Position numbers and translations under genes: made by a program. The notes under the pieces are model-generated. The model ran no database searches. It had not been told where the DNA came from and saw nothing but the letters and a program-made list of their open reading frames with translations. Source: Burkholderiales bacterium (GTDB lineage Bacteria > Pseudomonadota > Gammaproteobacteria > Burkholderiales > Burkholderiaceae_E). Taken from it: 62,213 bases of DNA. Of this stretch, positions 18,672 to 28,432 are shown one piece after another (position 1 is the first letter of the stretch; each line of letters begins with the position of its first letter). Where the stretch lies: assembly GCA_003577305.1 (NCBI GenBank), contig QEVL01000026.1:1-62213 (forward strand), given 5' to 3'.

Positions 18672-19915
18672 GGCGCTCGGCGGTCATCGCGATCGCGCTG
18701 GCGCTCGTCGCGGGCGCGGCGGCGCTGTGGCTGCGCCCGGTGCCGCAGCTGCCCGCCGACGCCGCGGTGCCCGCCGACAGCGCCCTCCCGCACGCGCCCG
18801 CCGAAGGGCCGAGCGCTCCGGCCGGCACCGCCGAAGCGTCGGCCGCCGCCACGATCGAATTCGCCAGCACCGACCTCTACACCGTGCGCACCGGCACGAT
18901 CGCGCACACGATCCCGGTGACCGGCACGCTCACGCCGGTGGAGCACACCACGGTCAAGGCGAGAGTCGCCGGAGACATCGTCGAGCTCGCGGTGCGCGAA
19001 GGCGATGCGGTGCGGCAGGGTCAGCTCGTCGCGCGACTCGACCCCACCGATTTCGAGATGCGCGTACGCGAGCGCGAAGCGCAGTTGCGCTCGGCGCAGG
19101 CGCAGCTCGCGCAGGCGCAGCGCACGCTCGAGAACAACCGCCGGCTGCTCGAGAAGCAGTTCATCTCGCAGAACGCGTTCGACAACGCCAGCTCGGCGGT
19201 CGACGTGGCGCTGGCCGCCCGCGACGCCGCCACCGCGCAGTTGAACCAGGCACGCAAGGCGCTCGCCGACACGCGCATCGCCGCACCGATGTCCGGCGTC
19301 GTCGCCGAGCGCTTCGCCCAGGTCGGCGAGAAGCTGTCCGCCGACGCCCGCATCCTGTCGATCGTCGACCTCTCGCGCATGGAAATCGAGGCACCGGTGC
19401 CAGCCAGCGAGATCGCGGCCGTGCGCATCGGCCAGCCGGTGACGCTCTCCATCGAGGGCATCGACGGCGAGCAGGTCGGCCGCGTGGCGCGGATCAACCC
19501 CGGCACGCAGGCCGGCACCCGCTCGGTGCCGGTCTACATCGCGCTCTCCTTCCCGGCAAACGAAGCGCGCGTGCGGGCAGGCATGTTCGCGCAGGGCCGG
19601 CTCGCACTGCAGGAGCGCCACGACGTGCTGCTGGTGCCGCTCGCGGCGATCCGCGACGCGGGCGCTCGCCAGTTCGTCTACCTGATCGACGACGGGAGGC
19701 TCGCCGAGCGCGACCTGCGCCTGGGCCTGCGCGACGAATCGGCGCCGGCCGGGCAGGGAGCGGTGGGGCTGGTCGAGGTGCGCGCAGGGCTGAAGGCGGG
19801 CGACAGCATCGTCGGCGTGAACCTGGGCACTCTGCGCACCGGCAGCCGCGTGGCGATCGCCCCGTCTGCTGCGCCGCCGCCCACGCCCGCGACGGCAGGC
19901 ACTGCGCGACGGTAA
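18668..19915 (+). CDS. RND efflux periplasmic adaptor (membrane fusion protein)
   Basis: A 415-residue adaptor linking the inner membrane pump to the TolC channel. It has an N-terminal membrane anchor, a Pro/Ala-rich linker (residues 25-60), the barrel-sandwich half-motif VKARVAGDIVELAVREGDAV, and an alpha-hairpin rich in Ala, Gln and Arg (about 125-185). The lipoyl half PMSGVVAERFAQVGE and beta-barrel domains follow. The GTG start overlaps the tetR stop. The Pro/Ala tail at the C-terminus is low complexity. Confidence 0.93.
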   Translation: MRRSAVIAIALALVAGAAALWLRPVPQLPADAAVPADSALPHAPAEGPSAPAGTAEASAAATIEFASTDLYTVRTGTIAHTIPVTGTLTPVEHTTVKARVAGDIVELAVREGDAVRQGQLVARLDPTDFEMRVREREAQLRSAQAQLAQAQRTLENNRRLLEKQFISQNAFDNASSAVDVALAARDAATAQLNQARKALADTRIAAPMSGVVAERFAQVGEKLSADARILSIVDLSRMEIEAPVPASEIAAVRIGQPVTLSIEGIDGEQVGRVARINPGTQAGTRSVPVYIALSFPANEARVRAGMFAQGRLALQERHDVLLVPLAAIRDAGARQFVYLIDDGRLAERDLRLGLRDESAPAGQGAVGLVEVRAGLKAGDSIVGVNLGTLRTGSRVAIAPSAAPPPTPATAGTARR

Positions 19916-19919
19916 CGCG

Positions 19920-22900
19920 ATGTGGTTCACCCGCGTCTCGATCGATCACCCGGTCTTCGCGACCATGGTGATGGCCGCGTTCCTGGTGCTGGGAATCTTC
20001 TCCTACCACCGGCTGCCGGTCGAGGAGTTCCCCAACGTCGAGTTCCCGGTGGTCGTCGTCACCACCGCGTGGCCGGGCGCCTCGCCCGAGGTGGTCGAGT
20101 CCGACATCACGCGGCGCATCGAGGAGCAGGTCAACACGATCAGCGGCGTCTACGAACTGTCGTCGCGTTCGTTCGAGGGGAGCTCGGTCGTCATCATCCG
20201 CTTCGACCTGACGGTCGATCCCGCGCAGGCCACGCAGGACGTTCGCGAGAAGATCGCGCTGGTGCGCCCGCAGCTGCGCGACGACGTCAAGGAGTCGCTG
20301 GTCACGCGCTTCGATCCCGACGAAGTGCCGGTGGTGTCGCTGGCGATCCGCTCGCCGCAGCGTGACGCGCGCGAGCTCACCACGCTGGCCGACCAGGTGG
20401 TCAAGCGCCGGCTCGAGAACGTGCGCGGCGTGGGCCGCGTGACGCTCGTGGGAGGCGTGCGCCGCGAAGTGCAGGTCGCGCTGCGGCCAGCCGACATGGA
20501 GGCGCTGCGGGTCGGCGTCGACCAGGTGATGCAGGCGCTCGCCAGCGAAAACCAGGAGCTCCCGGCCGGCACGCTGGTTTCGCGCGATCGCGAACAGGTC
20601 GTGCAGATCCGCGCGCGCATGGCCAGCGTCGCCGAGTTCGGTCGCATCATCGTGGCGCGCCGCGGCGGCCATCCGGTCTACCTGTCGCAGGTGGCCGACG
20701 TGATCGACGGCGAGGAAGAGCCCGAAACCAGCGCGCTGGTCAACGGCGAGCGCGCGATCGCGCTCGACGTGGTGCGCGCGCAGGGCGAGAACACGATCGC
20801 CGTGGTCGACAGCGTGCACCGCACCGTCCGCAGTCTCGCCGCGGAACTGCCACCCGACGTCACCGTCTCGGTGGTGCGCGACGCCTCGACTGCGATCCGC
20901 AACTCGGTGTCGAGCGTGCAGCGCAACATCGTCGAAGGGGCGCTGCTCACCGTGACGATCGTGTTCCTGTTCCTCTCGTCATGGCGCTCGACGGTGATCA
21001 CCGGCCTCACGCTGCCGATCTCGCTGATCGGCACCTTCCTCGTGATGTTCGCGATGGGCTTTTCGATCAACCTGGTGACGCTGCTCGCGCTGTCGATCTG
21101 CGTCGGCCTACTGATCGACGACGCGATCGTGGTGCGCGAGAACATCGTGCGCCACCAGGCGATGGACAAGCACCACCGCGACGCCGCGTTCGACGGCACG
21201 AAGGAGATCGGGCTGGCGGTGGCGGCGACCACCTTCACGATCGTCGCGGTGTTCATGCCGATCGGCTTCATGGGCGGCATCATCGGCCGGTTCTTCAAGC
21301 AGTTCGGCGTCACGGTCGCGTTCGCCGTCATGCTGTCGATGCTGATCGCCTTCACGCTCGACCCGATGCTCTCGTCGGTCTGGCACGACCCCGATGCGCA
21401 CGGCCCGCGCGGCAACGGTCCGGTCGCGCGCCTGCTGCGCGCCTTCCAGGCGGCGATGCTGCGCCTGGAAGGCGGCTACGTCGCGCTGCTGCGCTGGGGG
21501 CTGCATCATCGGGCGATCACGATGGTCGCGGCGATCGCGATCTTCGCCAGCGCGTTTCCGATGATGAAGCTGGTGGGAACCGAGTTCGTGCCGGAGGCCG
21601 ACAACAACGAGATCTACGTGCAGTTCTACACCCCGGTGGGCTCGTCGCTGCAGTTCACCGAAGACAAGCTGCGCCAGGTCGAAGCCGCGCTGCACGCGTT
21701 CGAAGGCGTGAAGATGACCTACGGCACGATCAACACCGGCATCGCGCAGGGGCGCAACTACGCGCTGGCCTTCGCGGTACTGGTCGATCGCAGCCGCAGG
21801 CCGCTTTCGGTGCAGAAAATGCGCGCGCTAGTGCGCGAACGGCTGGCCCGCATCGCCGGCATCACCGTCACCGACCTGGGTACGCTGAATCCGGTGAGCT
21901 CGGGCAAGCCGATCCAGATCAGCATCCAGGGACAGGACACGGCCGTGCTCGACCGGCTGGCACTGCAGGTGACCCGGGCGATCGCCGCCGTGAACAGGCA
22001 ACTCGGGCGCGACGGCATCGTCGACGTCGACACCAGCTCGAAGCCGGCCAAACCCACCGTGTCGGCCGACATCGACCGCGCGCTCGCTTCCGATCTCGGC
22101 GTGGGCGTGGCGAAGGTGAGCGCGGTGCTGCGACCGCTGCTCTCGGGAGATGCCACCACCACCTGGCGCGCCCCCGACGACGAGAATTACGAAGTGCGGG
22201 TGCGCCTGCCGCGCAGCGCGCGCAGTTCGGTCGCCGACCTCGAGCGCCTCACGCTCGCCTCGGCGCGCACCGACGCCGACGGCGGGCCGCGGATGGTGGC
22301 CCTGCGCCAGATCGCGGAATTCCGCCAGGGGCTCGGGCCCACGCAGATCAATCGCAAGGCGCTGACCCGCGAGATCCTGATCTCGACCAACGTCGACGGT
22401 GTCGCCGCCGGCACTGCCGGCGACTTGCTGCAGAAAGAGCTCGGAAGAATCGCTCTGCCTCCCGGCTATCGTTTCGAGACCGGCGGCTCGAACCGCGACA
22501 TGACCGAAAGCTTCGGCTACGCGCTGCAGGCGCTGGTGCTCGCGGTGGTCTTCATCTACATGATCCTCGCGTCTCAGTTCGGCAGTTTCCTGCAGCCGCT
22601 CGCGATCATGGCCTCGTTGCCGTTGTCGCTGATCGGCGTGGTGCTCGCGCTGCTCGCCTGGCGCTCGACGATGAACATCTTCTCGATGATCGGTTTCATC
22701 ATGCTGATGGGCCTGGTCACCAAGAACGCGATCCTGCTGATCGACTTCGCGAACCAGGCCCGCGCACGCGGCCTGGCACGCACGCAGGCGCTGCTGCAGG
22801 CCGCCGAGATCCGCCTGCGGCCGATCCTGATGACCACGCTCGCGATGGTCTTCGGCATGCTGCCGCTCGCAATCGGTGCCGGCGAAGGCGCCGAGCAGCG

Positions 22901-23060
22901 CGCGCCGCTCGCGCACGCGGTGATCGGCGGCGTGCTCGCCTCGACGCTGCTCACCCTGCTCGTCGTGCCGGTGCTCTACACCTTCCTCGACGACCTCGGC
23001 GCGCGGATCACCGGGCACCCGCGCGAACCCGCTGGCGCGCCGCCCGCTCCCGGCCCTTGA
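19920..23060 (+). CDS. RND efflux transporter permease (HAE1-type)
   Basis: A 1046-residue proton-driven pump with the AcrB-like arrangement of 12 membrane helices and two large periplasmic loops. The paired aspartates of the proton relay are in GLLIDDAIVVREN (residues 400-401), and the partner lysine is in VTKNAILLIDFANQA. The pore-side opening VEEFPNVEFPVVVV is typical. The class (drugs, solvents) fits; metal pumps differ in the loops. It follows the adaptor by 4 bases. tolC lies 1.1 kb downstream on the same strand, so the whole tripartite pump is encoded here. Confidence 0.95.
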   Translation: MWFTRVSIDHPVFATMVMAAFLVLGIFSYHRLPVEEFPNVEFPVVVVTTAWPGASPEVVESDITRRIEEQVNTISGVYELSSRSFEGSSVVIIRFDLTVDPAQATQDVREKIALVRPQLRDDVKESLVTRFDPDEVPVVSLAIRSPQRDARELTTLADQVVKRRLENVRGVGRVTLVGGVRREVQVALRPADMEALRVGVDQVMQALASENQELPAGTLVSRDREQVVQIRARMASVAEFGRIIVARRGGHPVYLSQVADVIDGEEEPETSALVNGERAIALDVVRAQGENTIAVVDSVHRTVRSLAAELPPDVTVSVVRDASTAIRNSVSSVQRNIVEGALLTVTIVFLFLSSWRSTVITGLTLPISLIGTFLVMFAMGFSINLVTLLALSICVGLLIDDAIVVRENIVRHQAMDKHHRDAAFDGTKEIGLAVAATTFTIVAVFMPIGFMGGIIGRFFKQFGVTVAFAVMLSMLIAFTLDPMLSSVWHDPDAHGPRGNGPVARLLRAFQAAMLRLEGGYVALLRWGLHHRAITMVAAIAIFASAFPMMKLVGTEFVPEADNNEIYVQFYTPVGSSLQFTEDKLRQVEAALHAFEGVKMTYGTINTGIAQGRNYALAFAVLVDRSRRPLSVQKMRALVRERLARIAGITVTDLGTLNPVSSGKPIQISIQGQDTAVLDRLALQVTRAIAAVNRQLGRDGIVDVDTSSKPAKPTVSADIDRALASDLGVGVAKVSAVLRPLLSGDATTTWRAPDDENYEVRVRLPRSARSSVADLERLTLASARTDADGGPRMVALRQIAEFRQGLGPTQINRKALTREILISTNVDGVAAGTAGDLLQKELGRIALPPGYRFETGGSNRDMTESFGYALQALVLAVVFIYMILASQFGSFLQPLAIMASLPLSLIGVVLALLAWRSTMNIFSMIGFIMLMGLVTKNAILLIDFANQARARGLARTQALLQAAEIRLRPILMTTLAMVFGMLPLAIGAGEGAEQRAPLAHAVIGGVLASTLLTLLVVPVLYTFLDDLGARITGHPREPAGAPPAPGP

Positions 23061-23082
23061 AAAAAGGGCCGATTGCTAGAAT
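23051..23082 (+). promoter_or_regulatory. Hairpin and -10-like box between the RND pump and pcm
   Basis: CGGCCCTT (23051-23058) and AAGGGCCG (23064-23071) form an 8-base stem around GAAAA at the end of the pump gene. TAGAAT at 23077-23082 follows and could be the -10 box of a promoter for pcm-rhodanese-tolC. A TTGAAA at 23057-23062 is present, but the spacer would be only 14 bases. The hairpin lacks a T run. Both readings are tentative. Confidence 0.35.
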
Positions 23083-23111
23083 CTCGGGTTTCAAGCGCCC
23101 GGACGGGAACC

Positions 23112-23777
23112 ATGGACTTCGAACGCGCCCGCTACAACATGATCGAGCAGCAGATCCGGCCCTGGGAGGTGCTCGACCAGGATGTGCTCGACCTGCTGTT
23201 CGTGGTGCGCCGCGAGGACTTCGTGCCTCCCGCCTGGCGCACGCTGGCGTTCGCCGACATGGAGATCCCGCTCGCGGTCGAGGGCCGCGACACGGGCGAA
23301 GTGATGCTCGCACCGAAGGTCGAGGCGCGCATGCTGCAGGCGCTCGCACCGAAGAAGCACGAAACCGTGCTCGAGATCGGCGCGGGATCGGGCCACGTGG
23401 CCGCCCTGCTCGCGCATTGCGCACGGCGCGTCGTCTCGGCCGAGATCCGCGACGACCTCGCCCGCTTCGCCACTGCCAACCTGGTGCGCGCGGGCATCTT
23501 CAACGCCGCGGTCGAGCACCGCCATGGCCTGCGCGCCGCCCCGGGCGCAAACTTCGAGGCGATCATGGTCTCGGGTTCGGTGCCTTTCGTGCCCGAAACC
23601 CTGCTCGAGCGGCTCACGGTCGGCGGGCGGCTCGTCGCGATCGTGGGCGAACTGCCGATGATGACCGCGCAGCGGATCACGCGCGTGGCCGATCGCCAGT
23701 TCGCGGCCGAGAACCTGTTCGACACGGTAGCGCTGCCGCTGGTCGATTTCCCGAAGAAAGAGTCGTTCGTCTTCTAG
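23112..23777 (+). CDS. Protein-L-isoaspartate O-methyltransferase family protein
   Basis: A 221-residue SAM-dependent methyltransferase of the PCMT family, which repairs isoaspartyl residues in aged proteins. It has the PCMT opening YNMIEQQIRPWEVLD, LAPKVEARMLQAL, the SAM loop VLEIGAGSGHVAALLA, and a tail PLVDFPKKESFVF. This shorter group is usually found next to tolC and is more distant from classical Pcm, so the substrate is not certain. The ATG at 23112 is chosen because it restores the family N-terminus. Confidence 0.85.
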   Translation: MDFERARYNMIEQQIRPWEVLDQDVLDLLFVVRREDFVPPAWRTLAFADMEIPLAVEGRDTGEVMLAPKVEARMLQALAPKKHETVLEIGAGSGHVAALLAHCARRVVSAEIRDDLARFATANLVRAGIFNAAVEHRHGLRAAPGANFEAIMVSGSVPFVPETLLERLTVGGRLVAIVGELPMMTAQRITRVADRQFAAENLFDTVALPLVDFPKKESFVF

Positions 23778-24113
23778 ATGCAGAACCTGCACCCCGCGGA
23801 ACTGGCCCGGTGGCTGGCGCCCGACGCCGGCAGCTCGGCGCCCGGCGCGCCGCTGCTGCTCGACGTGCGCGAGCACTGGGAGTACGCGTTGTGCTCGCTG
23901 CCCGGCAGCGTGCACGTGCCGATGCGCGAGATTCCTGCGCGCCTGAACGAGCTCGATCCGTTGCGGCCGATCGTCTGCATCTGCCATCACGGCGTGCGCA
24001 GCCTGCAGGTGGCGATGTTCCTCGAGCACCGCGGATTCGAGTCGGTGTTCAACCTTCAGGGAGGTGTCGACGGCTGGGCGCGCGAGGTCGACCACACGAT
24101 GCCCATCTACTGA
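23778..24113 (+). CDS. Single-domain rhodanese-like sulfurtransferase
   Basis: A 111-residue cytoplasmic rhodanese domain. The LLLDVREHWEYALCSLPGS segment and the active-site loop CHHGVRS (Cys near residue 74) are intact, followed by VFNLQGGVDGWA. It would carry sulfane sulfur, but the acceptor is unknown. It starts on the base after the pcm stop. The pcm-rhodanese-tolC order recurs in Burkholderiales (from general knowledge). Confidence 0.92.
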   Translation: MQNLHPAELARWLAPDAGSSAPGAPLLLDVREHWEYALCSLPGSVHVPMREIPARLNELDPLRPIVCICHHGVRSLQVAMFLEHRGFESVFNLQGGVDGWAREVDHTMPIY

Positions 24114-24129
24114 CGACGGAGCGTTCGCG

Positions 24130-25473
24130 ATGAGACCCAACCCGATCCTGAAGGCACTCGCCGCAGCGCTCGCGCTGGGCGCGGCTGCGCCTTCGTTCGC
24201 GCTCGACCTGATGCAGGCCTGGCGCGCCGCGCTCGCCAGCGATGCGCAACTGGCCAGCGCACGCTCGCAGCTCGAGGCCACCCGCGAGCGGGTGCCGCAG
24301 GCGCGTGCCGGCCTGCTGCCGGCGGTGAACGCCACCGCCGCGGTCATGCCGCAAAGCGTCGATCCGGGCGTCGGCCCGAGCCGCGACTTCACCGCGCGCA
24401 CCTACGCGATACAACTCAGCTACCCGCTGTTGCGGCTGCAGAACGTCGAATCCTTCGAGCAGAGCAGGCTGCAGGTCGCCGCCGGCGAGGCGCAATACGC
24501 CCAGGCCACGCAAGACCTCGCACTGCGGCTCTCGCAGGCCTATTTCGACGTGCTCGCCGCGCAGGACAACCTCGACACGCTGCGCGCGCAGATGCGCGCG
24601 ATCTCCGAGCAGCTGGCGGCGGCCAAACGCAACTTCGAGGTCGGCACCGCGACGATCACCGACCAGCAGGAAGCGCAGGCGCGTTACGATCTCGCATCGG
24701 CGCAGGAGATCGCCGCGCGCAACGACCTCGAAGTGCGGCGCGCCGCCCTCGCCCAGCTGATCGGCCAGCCGGTCGGCGAGCTCGACGTGCTGCGGCCCGG
24801 CCTTGCGCTCGAAGGTCCGCAGCCGGCGCGCGAGGCCGACTGGGTGCGCGACGCACGCGACAACAACCTGGCGGTGCAGCAGCAGCGCATCGCCGGCGAG
24901 ATCGCCCGGCGCGAGATCGACCGCCAGCGCTACGGCCACTATCCGACGGTCGACGTGGTGGGTTCGTTGCAGCGTGCCGAGAATGCGGCATACAACTTCG
25001 TGGGCATGCGCACCGACAGCGCGGTGCTCGGCCTGCAGCTGTCCATCCCGATCTACGCGGGCGGCGGCATCGAAGCGCGCGTGCGTGAAGCCACGGCCTC
25101 GCACGCGCGCTCGCAATCCGATCTGGAGCATGCGCGCCGCCAGGCCGAACAGGGTGCGCGCCAGGCCTACCTCGGGCTGAACAGCGGCCTGGCGCAGGTG
25201 AATGCGCTCGAAGCGGCCGAACGCTCGAGCCGGCTGGCACTCGAATCGAACCTGCTCGGCTATCAGGTCGGCGTGCGCATCAACATCGACGTGCTGAACG
25301 CGCAGCAGCAGCTGTATTCCACGCAGCGCGACCTTGCCCGGGCCCGCTACGACGCGCTGCTCAACGGTTTGCGGCTGAAGGCCACCGCGGGCGCGCTGGG
25401 CGAGGCCGACGTGGCCCAGGTGAACGCGCTGCTCGTGCCGCCCGCGAGCGGGCGGCGCGTCGAGAAGCCCTGA
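24130..25473 (+). CDS. tolC: TolC family outer membrane channel
   Basis: A 447-residue outer membrane efflux protein. A signal peptide ends near SFALDL. Two OEP repeats follow, each rich in long amphipathic helices, with LSQAYFDVLAAQDNLD near residue 136 and LLGYQVGVRINIDVLNAQQQL in the second half. It forms the exit duct for the RND pump encoded upstream and probably for other transporters. It converges on waaA with no base between the two stops. Confidence 0.93.
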   Translation: MRPNPILKALAAALALGAAAPSFALDLMQAWRAALASDAQLASARSQLEATRERVPQARAGLLPAVNATAAVMPQSVDPGVGPSRDFTARTYAIQLSYPLLRLQNVESFEQSRLQVAAGEAQYAQATQDLALRLSQAYFDVLAAQDNLDTLRAQMRAISEQLAAAKRNFEVGTATITDQQEAQARYDLASAQEIAARNDLEVRRAALAQLIGQPVGELDVLRPGLALEGPQPAREADWVRDARDNNLAVQQQRIAGEIARREIDRQRYGHYPTVDVVGSLQRAENAAYNFVGMRTDSAVLGLQLSIPIYAGGGIEARVREATASHARSQSDLEHARRQAEQGARQAYLGLNSGLAQVNALEAAERSSRLALESNLLGYQVGVRINIDVLNAQQQLYSTQRDLARARYDALLNGLRLKATAGALGEADVAQVNALLVPPASGRRVEKP

Positions 25474-26793
25474 TCACCCCGACGGCGGCTGCCGGTCCAG
25501 ATAGGGCGCCAGCGCCTGCATCGTGCGCGCGGTCGCGCCGCGGTGCCGCTCGGCGAAGGCGCGTGCGCGATCGCTCATCGACTGGCGCTGATCGGCGTCG
25601 AGCACGAGCGCGAGAGCCTCGTCCACTGCCCGCGACGCATCGGACACCCTGATCGCGGCGTCGGCCGCAATCGCCTGCGCGGCGGCCTCGGCGAAATTGA
25701 AGGTGTGCGGACCGACGATCACCGGAACGCCGGCCCCGCAGGCCTCGATCAGGTTCTGGCCGCCGAAGGGCAGCAACGAACCGCCGATGATCGCCACATC
25801 CGCGAACGCATACCAGGCGGCCATCTCGCCCATCGAATCGCCGAGCAGCACCTGCGCATCGAGGATCGCGTCTTCGGCCAGGCGGCTGCGCCGCTGCATC
25901 TTCCAGCCGCGCGCCTCGATCAACGCGGCCACCTCGTCGAAGCGCTGCGGATGGCGCGGCACGATCACCAGCAGCGGCGGGAACCGGCTGGCCAGCGCCG
26001 GCGGCTGCAGGTGCTGCGCCCAGGCGTCGAGCAGCAATGCCTCCTCGCCCTCGCGCGTGCTGGCCGCCAGCACGCAGAAGCGCGGCAAACCGCCCACCGA
26101 GCGCGCGAGCCAGGCGGCGCGCCAGCGATGCCCGCGCTCTTCGAGGGCGGGCTCGGCGACCACGTCGAATTTCAGGTTCCCCAGCACCGGCACCGCGTGC
26201 CGGCCGAGCTGCGCCAGCCGACGCGCATCGGCGTCGGTCTGTGCGAGCACCAGCTCGAGCGAGGCCAGCGCCGGACGGATCAGCGGCGCCCAGCGCCGCG
26301 CCTTGCGCAGCGAGCGGTCGGACAACCGCGCGTTCGCCAGCGCCAGCGGTACGCCCTCGGCGCGCGCCGCCGCGACCAGGTTCGGCCACAGCTCGGTTTC
26401 CACCAGGACGCCGATCGTCGGGCGCCAGGCGCGCAGGAAGCGGCGCACCGCGAACGGCAGGTCATACGGCAGATATGCCTGGTGCACCCGCTGGCCCGCG
26501 AAGAGCGCAGCGCCGGTCTCGCGACCCGTGGGCGTCATGTGCGTGAGCAGCACCTCGCAGTCGGGATAGCGCCCGAGCAGCGCTTCGATCAGCGGCTGCG
26601 CAGCCCGGGTCTCGCCGACGGACACTGCGTGCAGCCAGACGAGCGGCTGCATGTCGGCACGCCTCGCATGCACGCCGAAGCGCTCGCCCAGGTGCAGGCG
26701 GTACGCGGGCTGGCGACGCGATCGCCAGAACAACCAGGCCAGCGCCAGCGGCATCGCCAGATACCAGGCGATCGTGTAGAGCCAGCGGGCCAT
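25474..26793 (-). CDS. waaA: 3-deoxy-D-manno-octulosonic acid (Kdo) transferase WaaA
   Basis: A 439-residue glycosyltransferase that adds Kdo to lipid A precursor at the inner membrane. The N-terminal membrane anchor (residues 4-22) is followed by LHLGERFG and WLHAVSVGETRAAQPLI, both characteristic. The C-terminal half has the nucleotide-sugar region with PFGGQNLIEACGAGVPV. It marks the entry to the surface polysaccharide region, divergent from rmlB with 53 bases between the start codons. Confidence 0.95.
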   Translation of the reverse strand: MARWLYTIAWYLAMPLALAWLFWRSRRQPAYRLHLGERFGVHARRADMQPLVWLHAVSVGETRAAQPLIEALLGRYPDCEVLLTHMTPTGRETGAALFAGQRVHQAYLPYDLPFAVRRFLRAWRPTIGVLVETELWPNLVAAARAEGVPLALANARLSDRSLRKARRWAPLIRPALASLELVLAQTDADARRLAQLGRHAVPVLGNLKFDVVAEPALEERGHRWRAAWLARSVGGLPRFCVLAASTREGEEALLLDAWAQHLQPPALASRFPPLLVIVPRHPQRFDEVAALIEARGWKMQRRSRLAEDAILDAQVLLGDSMGEMAAWYAFADVAIIGGSLLPFGGQNLIEACGAGVPVIVGPHTFNFAEAAAQAIAADAAIRVSDASRAVDEALALVLDADQRQSMSDRARAFAERHRGATARTMQALAPYLDRQPPSG

Positions 26794-26834
26794 GTGGGAC
26801 GTGGATCGCTCGCGCGGTCGTGACGGATTTGGTT

Positions 26835-26840
26835 ATTCTA
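26835..26840 (-). promoter_or_regulatory. -10 box of a probable waaA promoter
   Basis: On the minus strand TAGAAT lies 41 bases before the waaA start, in the gap shared with rmlB. No good -35 box is seen at standard spacing. The same bases read as a poor promoter on the plus strand, so rmlB may have a separate or leaderless start. Confidence 0.35.
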
Positions 26841-26846
26841 GCCGGC

Positions 26847-27857
26847 ATGATCCTCGTCACGGGCGGCTGCGGCTTCATCGGCGCGCGATTCGTGCTCGAC
26901 TGGCTCGCGGCGCGCGACGAGCCGCTGCTGAACCTCGACGCGCTCACCTACGCTGCGCAGCCGCAGGCGCTCGCGCCGGTGGAGCGCGATGCGCGCTACA
27001 GGTTCGTCCTCGGCGACGTGTGCGACCGCGCGCTGGTCGATGCGCTGCTCGCCGAGCACCGCCCGCGTGCGATCGTGCACCTGGCCGCCGAGACGCACGT
27101 CGATCGCGCGATCGCCGACGCCACCGTCTTCGCGCAGAGCAACACGCTGGGCACGCTCACGTTGCTGCATGCTGCACACGCGCACCTGCGCACGCGCAGC
27201 GCTGCCGAAGCAGCCGCTTTCCGCTTCCTGCACTGCTCCACCGACGAGGTGTTCGGCTCGCGCGCGCCCGGCGATGCGCCGTGCGACGAAGAGGCACCCT
27301 ACCGCCCGCGCAATTCCTACGCAGCGTCGAAGGCGGCGGCCGATCACTTCGTCGCGGCGTTTCACGTCACCCACGGCCTGCCGACACTGATCACGCGCGG
27401 CTCGAACACCTACGGACCGGGGCAGCATCGCGAGAAACTGGTTGCGCTGGCGATCGAGCGCATCCTCGCCGGCGATCCGGTGCCGCTTTACGGCGACGGG
27501 CTGGCGGTGCGCGACTGGCTGTACGTCGACGACCACGTTGCCGCGCTCGTAGCGGCGCTCGAGCACGGCGTTCCGGGCGAGTCCTACAACGTCGCGGGCC
27601 ACCAGGCGGTGACCAACCTCGAACTGGTCGCGCGGCTGGTCGAGGCGATCCGCATCGAGACGCGCGCCCGCCCCGGGCAGCGGATCTTCGCCGGCGACGC
27701 CGCGCGCTTCATCCGCTTCGTGGCCGATCGCCCGGGCCACGACCGGCGCTACGCGATGGACGACCGCAAGCTGCGCAGCCAGGCTGGCTGGGCCCCGAAC
27801 ATCACGCTCGACGAAGGCCTGCGCGCCACGGTGCGCGCGGCACTCGGTGCATCATGA
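26847..27857 (+). CDS. rmlB: dTDP-glucose 4,6-dehydratase RmlB
   Basis: A 336-residue extended short-chain dehydrogenase that turns dTDP-glucose into dTDP-4-keto-6-deoxyglucose. It has VTGGCGFIG for NAD binding, AETHVDRAI, STDEVFGS with the catalytic Asp-Glu, and the Tyr-x3-Lys pair in NSYAASKAAADHF. I use the ATG at 26847, which starts exactly at the first strand; an upstream GTG (26820) would add nine residues. The next gene overlaps by 4 bases. Confidence 0.95.
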   Translation: MILVTGGCGFIGARFVLDWLAARDEPLLNLDALTYAAQPQALAPVERDARYRFVLGDVCDRALVDALLAEHRPRAIVHLAAETHVDRAIADATVFAQSNTLGTLTLLHAAHAHLRTRSAAEAAAFRFLHCSTDEVFGSRAPGDAPCDEEAPYRPRNSYAASKAAADHFVAAFHVTHGLPTLITRGSNTYGPGQHREKLVALAIERILAGDPVPLYGDGLAVRDWLYVDDHVAALVAALEHGVPGESYNVAGHQAVTNLELVARLVEAIRIETRARPGQRIFAGDAARFIRFVADRPGHDRRYAMDDRKLRSQAGWAPNITLDEGLRATVRAALGAS

Positions 27858-28432
27858 AGCTGCGCAGCGCACATCCCGCCGGCTGGGCGCTGTTCGACGC
27901 GCCGGTGCACCGCGACGAACGCGGTTGGCTGATCGAAGCCCTGCGCATCGACGTGCTGCGCGCGCACGCCGGCGAGGTCGAGATCGTGCAACAGAACCTC
28001 AGCCACAGCCGGTGCGGCGTGCTGCGCGGCCTGCACTACCAGCTCGGTGCACCGCAAGGCAAGCTGGTGCAGGTGATCGACGGCGCGGTGCACGACGTGA
28101 TCGTCGACCTGCGCCACGGCTCGCCCCACTTCGGCACGAGCTTCGCCAACGTGCTGCGCGCCGCGCACCCGCGGATGCTCTGGGTGCCGCCGGGATTCGC
28201 GCACGGCTTTCTCGCGCTCGAAGACAGCCTCATGCTCTACGGACTCACGCAACCGTGGGATGCGACGCTCGATCGCGCGATCCGCTGGGACTCGTCGCAG
28301 CTCGCGATCGACTGGCCGCTCGCCGGCGCGCAACCGCTCGTCTCGCAGCGCGACCGCGAGGCGCCCGACTTCGCGCAGGCCGAACTGTTCCGCTTCGACG
28401 CCGCGGCAGGCACGGCAGCGGCCGATGGCTGA
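27854..28432 (+). CDS. rmlC: dTDP-4-dehydrorhamnose 3,5-epimerase RmlC
   Basis: A 192-residue cupin enzyme, the second step from the dTDP-keto sugar to dTDP-L-rhamnose. The family line is clear: HRDERGWLIEA, LRGLHYQ with the catalytic His, GAVHDVIVDLR, and WVPPGFAHGFLAL. The ATG overlaps the rmlB stop. Its final residues overlap the start of rmlD by 8 bases. Confidence 0.95.
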   Translation: MKLRSAHPAGWALFDAPVHRDERGWLIEALRIDVLRAHAGEVEIVQQNLSHSRCGVLRGLHYQLGAPQGKLVQVIDGAVHDVIVDLRHGSPHFGTSFANVLRAAHPRMLWVPPGFAHGFLALEDSLMLYGLTQPWDATLDRAIRWDSSQLAIDWPLAGAQPLVSQRDREAPDFAQAELFRFDAAAGTAAADG